From Alloalcanivorax marinus (lineage in GTDB: Bacteria > Pseudomonadota > Gammaproteobacteria > Pseudomonadales > Alcanivoracaceae): a stretch of 64,000 bases of DNA. Numbering within the stretch: the first letter of the stretch is position 1; each line of letters starts with the position of its first letter. The DNA lies in NCBI RefSeq assembly GCF_016785095.1, contig NZ_JAEKJB010000002.1, forward strand, positions 496,001 to 560,000, written 5' to 3'. Positions 58,378 through 64,000 of the stretch are shown here, piece by piece. The notes beneath the pieces are model-generated. The model did no database searches, was not told the origin of the DNA, and worked only from the letters and a program-made list of their open reading frames with translations. Made by a program: the position numbers and the translations under genes.

Positions 58378-59541
58378 TTAGCGGGTTTCATTGAACAACT
58401 CCCGACCGATCAACATACGGCGGATTTCGCTGGTCCCGGCGCCGATTTCATAAAGCTTGGCATCGCGCAGCAGGCGGCCGGTGGGGTAGTCGTTGATGTA
58501 GCCGTTGCCGCCCAGGCACTGGATCGCGTCCAGGGCCATTTGCGTGGCGTTCTCGGCGCAATAGAGGATGGCGCCGGCGGCGTCCATGCGGGTGGTGCGG
58601 CCGGTGTCGCAGTTACGCGCCACCTGGTAGAGGTAGCTGCGGCTGGCGTTGATGGTCACGTACATGTCGGCGATCTTGCCCTGCATCAACTGGAACTCAC
58701 CGATGGCCTTGCCGAACTGCTTGCGCTCGTGCACATAGGGCAGCACCACGTCCAGACAGGCCTGCATGATGCCGGTGCAGCCGCCGGCGAGCACGGTGCG
58801 CTCATAGTCCAGGCCGCTCATCAGCACCTTGACCCCTTCGCCGACCCGGCCCAGCACGTTTTCCTCCGGTACCTCGCAGTCCTCGAACACCAGCTCACAG
58901 GTGTTGGAGCCGCGCATGCCCAGCTTGTCCAGCTTCTGGGCCCGAGAGAAGCCGGGGAAATCCCGTTCCACCAGGAAAGCGGTGATGCCGCGTGGGCCGG
59001 CGTCCGCGTCGGTCTTGGCATAGATCACGTAGGTGTGGGCGTCCGGACCGTTGGTGATCCACATCTTGTTGCCGTTGAGCACATAGCGGTCGCCTTTCTT
59101 GTCGGCGCGCAGGCGCATGCTCACCACGTCGGAGCCGGCGCCGGGCTCGCTCATGGCCAGGGCGCCGATGTGCTCGCCGCTGACCAGGCCGGGCAGGTAA
59201 CGGGCGCGCTGGGCGTCGTTGCCGTTCAGCCAGATCTGATTCACGCACAGGTTGGAATGGGCGCCGTAGGAAAGCCCCACGGAGGCGGAGGCCCGGGAGA
59301 TTTCCTCCATTACCAGGGTGTGGGCCAGGTAGCCCAGGCCGGCGCCGCCGTATTCCTCGCCCACGGTGATACCGAGCACGCCCAGGTCGCCGAGTTTTTT
59401 CCACAGGTCATTGGGGAACTGGTTGTCCCGGTCCACCTGCTCGGCGAGGGGCGCGATTTCGTTGCGGGCGAAGGCGCGGGCGCTGTCGCGCAGGGCCTCC
59501 AGGGTATCGTCCAGTTGAAAGTCCAGGCCGCCGTTAAACAT
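58378..59541 (-). CDS. liuA: Isovaleryl-CoA dehydrogenase
   Basis: A 387-residue FAD acyl-CoA dehydrogenase. The catalytic base sits at Glu247 in [12 protein letters not shown], the position special to isovaleryl-CoA dehydrogenases (most family members use a later Glu). The flavin/substrate segments [14 protein letters not shown] and [10 protein letters not shown] are normal. I start at 59541 ([10 protein letters not shown]), which overlaps the liuR end by eight bases. First catabolic gene of the operon. Confidence 0.96.
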   Translation of the reverse strand: MFNGGLDFQLDDTLEALRDSARAFARNEIAPLAEQVDRDNQFPNDLWKKLGDLGVLGITVGEEYGGAGLGYLAHTLVMEEISRASASVGLSYGAHSNLCVNQIWLNGNDAQRARYLPGLVSGEHIGALAMSEPGAGSDVVSMRLRADKKGDRYVLNGNKMWITNGPDAHTYVIYAKTDADAGPRGITAFLVERDFPGFSRAQKLDKLGMRGSNTCELVFEDCEVPEENVLGRVGEGVKVLMSGLDYERTVLAGGCTGIMQACLDVVLPYVHERKQFGKAIGEFQLMQGKIADMYVTINASRSYLYQVARNCDTGRTTRMDAAGAILYCAENATQMALDAIQCLGGNGYINDYPTGRLLRDAKLYEIGAGTSEIRRMLIGRELFNETR

Positions 59542-59929
59542 GATCGTTCTCCAGGTTTTCCATTGCTTGCCGGGCACGGGCCTCGGCGTCCTCCAGTTCC
59601 CCTTGCAGGATCCGGATGTCGGTGAGTTGTTGTTCGAGCTGGGCGCGTTTTTCGTTGATCTTGCCGATCAGGGCCATCAGCTGATCGCGGTTGTCCTCGG
59701 TGGGCCGGTACATGCGAATCAGGTCCCGGGATTCGGCCAGGGAGAAGCCCAGCCGCTTGCCGCGCAGGATCAGCTTCAGCGTGGTGCGGTCCGCCGTCGA
59801 ATAGATTCGGGTCTGGCCGCGACGCTCCGGGCTCAGCAGGCCCTGATCCTCGTAGAAGCGGATGGTGCGCGTAGTGACGTCGAAGGCACGGGCCAGCTCG
59901 CCGATGGTGTAGGTCTTTTGAGTTTCCAT
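59534..59929 (-). CDS. liuR: MerR-family regulator LiuR
   Basis: A 131-residue MerR protein: HTH and wing at 8-75 ([29 protein letters not shown]) and a C-terminal coiled coil (~95-130). It lacks Cys metal ligands, as expected for the branched-chain-degradation regulator. The gene leads the liu operon and overlaps liuA, so it regulates its own operon; a 16-bp palindrome lies 22 bases upstream of its start. Confidence 0.93.
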   Translation of the reverse strand: METQKTYTIGELARAFDVTTRTIRFYEDQGLLSPERRGQTRIYSTADRTTLKLILRGKRLGFSLAESRDLIRMYRPTEDNRDQLMALIGKINEKRAQLEQQLTDIRILQGELEDAEARARQAMENLENDHV

Positions 59930-59950
59930 GGGGTCGGAGATTAGGGGAAG

Positions 59951-59966
59951 TTTACGTTAACGTAAA
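59951..59966. promoter_or_regulatory. LiuR operator
   Basis: TTTACGTTAACGTAAA is a perfect 16-bp palindrome in front of liuR. On the minus strand its edge can serve as a -35 (TTTACG) with TAATCT 17 bases on. MerR proteins bind such dyads over the promoter, and I recall similar sites for LiuR in proteobacteria. Confidence 0.75.
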
Positions 59967-59987
59967 GTGGCGGTTATGGATGGGACC

Positions 59988-60096
59988 GTGCCGTTGCGGG
60001 TGCCGGCGGGCCGGACACGCGGCAAGTACGTCCATGTAGCTCGTTTCCGGCATCCCTGCCTCCAACGGTCCGGCCCGCCGGCACCCGCAACGGCAC
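59988..60096. repeat. 109-bp element with 29-bp perfect inverted arms
   Basis: The arm at 59988-60016 (starting GTGCCGTTGCGGGTGCCGGC) has an exact inverse at 60068-60096, flanking a 51-base centre that includes TACGTCCATGTAGCTCG and TTTCCGGCATCCCTGCC. No open reading frame fits inside. It lies in the 325-bp liuR-kinase gap; the rest of that gap holds the LiuR operator and a REP copy. Confidence 0.9.
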
Positions 60097-60122
60097 TCCC
60101 GGGGTAACCTTCCCCTTGGGGG

Positions 60123-60145
60123 GTAGGAGCGGCTTTAGCCGCGAT
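60123..60145. repeat. REP-like element, third copy
   Basis: GTAGGAGCGGCTTTAGCCGC (60123-60142, continuing GAT) is the exact inverse of the copy at 51706 and lies in the same orientation as the one at 51746. Confidence 0.85.
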
Positions 60146-60254
60146 TGGGGGTGGCACGGCGGTCGGTCTGGCTCGGTCGCCAGCCGCGATGCGGTAGCCT
60201 GGGCGGTTGGGGGGTGTTACCTTTAGCGCCCGCTGGTTCCGAGGGTGTGGGACG

Positions 60255-62474
60255 GTGATTTACAGAAAAGATCGCAAGGTCCTCAAAAGAGTGGATTTCG
60301 GGGCCGCCAAGAATTCCCTGATGGGGGTGTTGGCGGCCCTTGTGGTTTACGCGCTGGTGATTGCCTGGGGCCGCGTTTACGAGGCGTTCCAGCTGGAGGC
60401 GCTGATCGCCGGTGGCGCGGTGGTGGTGGTGACCGCTTTCCGCCTGTGGCTGGTGGCGCGCTTCGATGCCCTGTATGGCGCCGGGCCGGCGCGCTGGCGG
60501 AGGCTGTTCGCGCTCGGCCTGATTCTGCACGCTCTGGTGTGGGGGCTGCTGCCGGCCTGGCTGGTGTGGCGCGTGGGCACCGGCTTCAATTTCTTCGTGG
60601 TGATTCTCTACAACGTCGGCGTGACCACCGCCCTGGGCAGTTCCTGGATGGCGGGGCTGCGGGTGCGGCAGGTCTATATCGTGCTGATGTTCCTGCCGGT
60701 GATCATCGCTCTGGTGTTGGGTGGCGGCCTGCGTGAGTGGCTGCTGGCGATGCTGGTGGCGGCCTATACCTTCTACCTGTTCCGGCTTTATCGCGGCCAG
60801 TACGAGCTGTTCTGGCACGCCGTGACCCGGGAACGCCGTGGTGGGGGCGTGGAGCGGCGCCGGGAGCTGCCGGCCAGCACCGACATTCAGCTCAGTCTGG
60901 TGTACCGGCTGGCCCATGAACTGCGCACGCCGATGAATTCGGTGATGGGCATGATGTCGCTACTGGAAGACACCCGCCTGGATGATGAACAGCAGGAATA
61001 CCTGCAGGTGGCCGGGCAGAGCGGCAAGCTGATGATCACCCTGATCGACGACGTGCTGGATTATTCACGCATTCTCACCGGCCGCATCACCCTGAGCCCG
61101 GATTACTTTGATCTGCGTTTGGCGCTGGAACAGATTCTCGAGGCGTTCGGGCCGATGGCTCAGAGCAAGGGCCTGGAGCTGGCCGCCGTGGTGGATCGCT
61201 TGTTGCCCAAGCGGGTACGTGGCGACCGCGACCGGCTCATGCAGGTGCTCACCAACCTGCTCAGCAACGCGGTGAAATTCAGCGAACGGGGCGAAATCCG
61301 GGTGGACGTGGATTTCACCGCCGAGGGGGAAAACGATGGCGTGTTGCGGGTGCGGGTCAGTGACCAGGGGGCCGGCATGGACACCGACACCCTCAAGCAC
61401 CTGTTCGAGGACCAGTTCCTGGATGGCGCCCAGGACGCCTTCGCGGTTCGTCACGCGGGCTTCGGCCTGCTGGTGTGCAAGGGGCTGATCGAGGCCATGG
61501 GCGGCCATATTGGCGCCGAAAGCGTGGAAGGGGAGGGCTCCACCTTCTGGTTCACGGTGCGGCTGGGCATGCAGGCGGACATGAGCGAATCCACCAAACT
61601 GGCCGCCGCCATGGCCCAAGTTCAGGGGCTGGTGGTGGGCGCCGGCGGCGGCTCCCTGGCCGCCCTGCAGGAAGAGTTCGAGGCACTGGGCAGCCAGTGC
61701 CAGGGGGCGCGGGATTACGATCATGCCTTGCAGGCGCTGCGCGCCGGTCACCGCGAGCAGGCGGAGTTCGACCTGTTGCTGGTGGATACCCACGACCGCC
61801 GTGAGCTGGCGCTGAATCTGTGCCGCAACGTGCTGGAAGACCCCAGCTTGCGACCGGTGAAGCTGATGCTGATGTGCACCATCGAGGAGCGTGGCCAGCC
61901 GACCATCCAGCGTCTGGTGGACAAGCATGGCCTGGTGACCCTGGTGCGGCCGGTGCATCGCTCCGGGCTGCGCATCGCCCTGGGCCGGGTGCTCGGCATC
62001 CGCCGTCCGGCGCCGGTACAGGATCTGCCCACGGAGACCCCGGAGGAGCGTCAGCGTCGCAAGCTGTTCCGCCTGCTGCTGGTGGAGGACAACGAGGTTA
62101 ACCAACTGGTTACCCGGGGCATGTTGGGCAAGCTCGGTTACCAGGTGAAGACCGTTAATAACGCGGAAACCGCTCTCGCGCTGCTGGAGCAGGAGACCTT
62201 CGATCTGATCCTGATGGACTGCATGATGCCGGACCTGGACGGCTTCGAAGCCACCCGGGTATTGCGCGAGCGGGAGCAGGCCGAGGAAAGCCCGCGCACG
62301 CCGGTGATCGCCATCACCGCCAATACCGCCGAAGGGGTGCAGGCGCGTTGCCTGGCCGCCGGCATGGATGACTTTCTCGCCAAACCCGTGCATCTTCAGG
62401 AACTGGAAACCGTTCTGCGGCGTTGGCTTTCGAAGGACGAGGACGACGCCGGAGGGGAACAGGACAGCGAATAA
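60255..62474 (+). CDS. Hybrid sensor histidine kinase / response regulator
   Basis: A ~739-residue membrane kinase. Six predicted helices (~18-190) form an uncharacterised sensor. The dimerisation domain has His221 in LAHELRTPMNSVMG; the ATPase domain carries NLLSNAVKFSERGE, DQGAGMD and FGLLVCKGL. A middle segment (~455-580) looks like a degenerate receiver, and the last domain is a full receiver with Asp655 (LMDCMMP) and Lys in FLAKPVH. The start is a GTG at 60255; longer readings are possible. No partner regulator is adjacent. Confidence 0.9.
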   Translation: MIYRKDRKVLKRVDFGAAKNSLMGVLAALVVYALVIAWGRVYEAFQLEALIAGGAVVVVTAFRLWLVARFDALYGAGPARWRRLFALGLILHALVWGLLPAWLVWRVGTGFNFFVVILYNVGVTTALGSSWMAGLRVRQVYIVLMFLPVIIALVLGGGLREWLLAMLVAAYTFYLFRLYRGQYELFWHAVTRERRGGGVERRRELPASTDIQLSLVYRLAHELRTPMNSVMGMMSLLEDTRLDDEQQEYLQVAGQSGKLMITLIDDVLDYSRILTGRITLSPDYFDLRLALEQILEAFGPMAQSKGLELAAVVDRLLPKRVRGDRDRLMQVLTNLLSNAVKFSERGEIRVDVDFTAEGENDGVLRVRVSDQGAGMDTDTLKHLFEDQFLDGAQDAFAVRHAGFGLLVCKGLIEAMGGHIGAESVEGEGSTFWFTVRLGMQADMSESTKLAAAMAQVQGLVVGAGGGSLAALQEEFEALGSQCQGARDYDHALQALRAGHREQAEFDLLLVDTHDRRELALNLCRNVLEDPSLRPVKLMLMCTIEERGQPTIQRLVDKHGLVTLVRPVHRSGLRIALGRVLGIRRPAPVQDLPTETPEERQRRKLFRLLLVEDNEVNQLVTRGMLGKLGYQVKTVNNAETALALLEQETFDLILMDCMMPDLDGFEATRVLREREQAEESPRTPVIAITANTAEGVQARCLAAGMDDFLAKPVHLQELETVLRRWLSKDEDDAGGEQDSE

Positions 62475-62489
62475 CAAGAGGATGACGCC

Positions 62490-63185
62490 ATGAGCCGAAG
62501 GGCCTTGCTGCTGGGCGCCACTGGATTGGTGGGCGGACACTGCCTGCGACTGCTGCTGGATTGCGACGAGTATGACGAAATCCGGGTACTCACCCGGCGC
62601 GCCACCGGGGTCGAGCACCCCAAACTGGTGGAAAGGGTCATCGACCCGGCGGACATCGAAGCGCAGGCGGACTTCTTCGCCGTGGACGACGTGTTCTGCG
62701 CCATCGGTACCACGCTCAAGCAGGCCGGTTCCAAGGATGCTTTCCGGCGCGTGGATCTGGAGCTGGTGATCACCGTCGGCCGGCTGGCCCGGGACGCCGG
62801 CGTGCAGCGCTTCCTGCTGGTGTCGGCGGTCAACGCCAACGCCCACTCGCCATTTTTCTACGCGCGTACCAAGGGACAACTGGAGCGCGAGCTCAAGGAC
62901 CTCAAACTGCCGTTGCTGGCCCTGTTCCAGCCGTCGCTGCTACTCGGTGAGCGGGAAGTGCCGCGCCCGGTGGAGGCGTTCGGCATTCGTTTTTCCAAGA
63001 TCATCGACCCGATCACCCGCTGGACCGACGCCCACTGGCTGCCGGTGAGCGGCGAACGGGTCGCCGAGGCGCTGATCGGCATGGCGTTGATGGGCCCGGA
63101 CACCGGCACCTACCGGGTGCGGTTCCGGGATTTCATCGTCTACGCCGGCAAGTTCCGCGACAAATGTTTGCGCTCGGCCTCCTGA
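62490..63185 (+). CDS. Atypical SDR NAD(P)-binding oxidoreductase
   Basis: A 231-residue Rossmann protein: LLLGATGLVGGHCLRLLL at residue 6, FCAIGTTLKQAGSKDAFRRVD near 69, and VSAVNANAHSPFFYARTKGQLE near 112 with a YxxxK-like pair (Tyr, then Lys four later). This is the HTATIP2/Oxidored-nitro family pattern. The substrate is unknown. It begins 15 bases after the kinase and 45 before rraA. Confidence 0.82.
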   Translation: MSRRALLLGATGLVGGHCLRLLLDCDEYDEIRVLTRRATGVEHPKLVERVIDPADIEAQADFFAVDDVFCAIGTTLKQAGSKDAFRRVDLELVITVGRLARDAGVQRFLLVSAVNANAHSPFFYARTKGQLERELKDLKLPLLALFQPSLLLGEREVPRPVEAFGIRFSKIIDPITRWTDAHWLPVSGERVAEALIGMALMGPDTGTYRVRFRDFIVYAGKFRDKCLRSAS

Positions 63186-63230
63186 GCGCGAAGGAGTTCA
63201 CCCCCGGACAATGCAAACAATGGAGAGACA

Positions 63231-63713
63231 ATGACTTTCGTCACCTGTGATCTGTGCGACGACAACGCCGACATCGTATCCGTGGTCACCGGCCTGAACT
63301 GGTTCAGCTACGGCGGGCGGAGTGCCTTTGGCGGTGAGATCGTCACCGTGAAATGCTTCGAGGACAATTCCCGGGTCAAGGAGCATCTGGGCACCGACGG
63401 CAAGGGCAAGGTGCTGGTGGTGGACGGCGGCGGCAGCCTGCGCAACGCACTGATCGGCGACATGATCGCCGAAAACGCGGTCAAGAACGGCTGGGAAGGG
63501 GTGATCATCAACGGTGCCTGTCGGGACGTGGATGAACTGGCCAAGCTGGACATTGGCGTCATGACCCTGGGTTGCGTGCCGATCAAATCGGTGCGCCGCG
63601 ACGAGGGCCAGCTTAATATCGATGTTACCTTCGGCGGGGTCAGCTTCCGCCCCGGCGAATACGTCTACGCCGACAACAATGGCGTGATCGTGGCGCCCCG
63701 TTCGCTGCTTTGA
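63231..63713 (+). CDS. rraA: Ribonuclease E activity regulator RraA
   Basis: A 160-residue trimeric protein. The core [20 protein letters not shown] (near 56-75) and [17 protein letters not shown] (near 85) are those of RraA, which binds RNase E and slows RNA decay in E. coli. Related proteins are HMG/CHA aldolases that share the fold; the short length and start TCDLCDD favour RraA. Confidence 0.92.
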   Translation: MTFVTCDLCDDNADIVSVVTGLNWFSYGGRSAFGGEIVTVKCFEDNSRVKEHLGTDGKGKVLVVDGGGSLRNALIGDMIAENAVKNGWEGVIINGACRDVDELAKLDIGVMTLGCVPIKSVRRDEGQLNIDVTFGGVSFRPGEYVYADNNGVIVAPRSLL

Positions 63714-63848
63714 GCGGCACCACCCACGTTTTGCGAAAATTTATAGTTCGTTCCGTGCCGACGCGAGCCAGTCGGTGGTCCGCCGTATAGGATGTAGCGC
63801 AACATCTTCGTCGATTCTTGCGTTGTTCCGTTGAAGGGGTGGTAGTAC

Positions 63849-64000
63849 ATGGAGCGTTTTCGTTGCTGGCCGGTGCTGATCATGGTGCTGGTCTGCTGGC
63901 CGTTGGCGGCCCAGGGCTTTGGTTTCCAGGACGTCATCGACCGCGCCAGGGAGCAAGCCGGGGAGCCCTACCGGGCGCCGACGCCGATTCCATCCTTCCT
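63849..64000 (+). CDS. opgG: Periplasmic glucan biosynthesis protein (OpgG/OpgD), 5' part
   Basis: The first ~50 codons of a gene cut by the window edge. A signal peptide (RCWPVLIMVLVCWPLAAQG) is followed by FGFQDVIDRAREQAGEPYRA, which matches the mature start of OpgG/OpgD family proteins used for osmoregulated periplasmic glucans. AAGGGG lies about ten bases before the ATG. OpgG versus OpgD cannot be settled from this fragment. The 135 bases upstream are AT-richer and may hold the promoter. Confidence 0.72.
   Translation, partial: MERFRCWPVLIMVLVCWPLAAQGFGFQDVIDRAREQAGEPYRAPTPIPSF

Overview
The window reads as chromosomal DNA of a GC-rich marine or hydrocarbon-associated gammaproteobacterium. 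The gene order leuC-leuD-leuB-asd-usg-fimV-truA-trpFBA-accD-folC-dedD-cvpA-purF-metZ is the one known from Pseudomonas. The accessory genes (DcaP-type porin, bacterial acyl-CoA-binding protein, UndA-like oxidase, liu operon) point to the Alcanivorax/Alloalcanivorax branch of Oceanospirillales. The genus is an inference from synteny and protein style; no search was run. No rRNA, tRNA, insertion sequence, prophage or CRISPR array was seen.

Layout. 1-5.5 kb: a TAXI-type TRAP transporter (binding protein plus fused permease), a DcaP-like outer-membrane porin and a divergent PcaQ-like LysR regulator, together a plausible organic-acid uptake island with no catabolic enzyme beside it. 5.5-24.9 kb: a LysR gene divergent from the leucine genes, then aspartate-semialdehyde dehydrogenase and its Cys-less paralogue, the polar-pole protein FimV, a strong terminator, and the housekeeping series truA to metZ. 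24.9-29.7 kb: a MoxR ATPase / DUF58 / TgpA transglutaminase cassette followed by an UndA-like non-heme iron oxidase gene. 29.7-44.7 kb: a GAF-PAS-GGDEF-EAL protein with a hairpin-rich leader, HrpB helicase, a hot-dog thioesterase, a GAF membrane protein, acyl-CoA-binding protein, DUF805 and CopD-like membrane proteins, ornithine-type decarboxylase, MtfA peptidase, CbpM/CbpA, and an overlapping glycosyltransferase-deacetylase-flippase trio.

44.7-50.3 kb: a six-gene minus-strand operon for a quinoprotein amine dehydrogenase of the aromatic amine dehydrogenase type (order B-E-D-A-cytochrome c-outer-membrane barrel), closed by an intrinsic terminator and faced by a divergent MarR gene. Both tryptophans of the TTQ cofactor and the catalytic Asp are present, but no MauG-type maturase is in the window.

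50.3-60 kb: a leucine/isovalerate (liu) operon, liuR-liuA-liuB-liuC-liuD, ending in acetoacetyl-CoA synthetase where Pseudomonas has HMG-CoA lyase. A perfect 16-bp palindrome in front of liuR is the likely LiuR operator. The intergenic gaps around this operon carry unusual structures: a near-perfect REP pair, two opposed heptamer arrays, a 20-bp perfect hairpin, and a 109-bp element with 29-bp perfect arms. 60-64 kb: a hybrid sensor kinase, an atypical SDR oxidoreductase, RraA and the start of a periplasmic-glucan (OpgG/OpgD) gene cut by the window edge.
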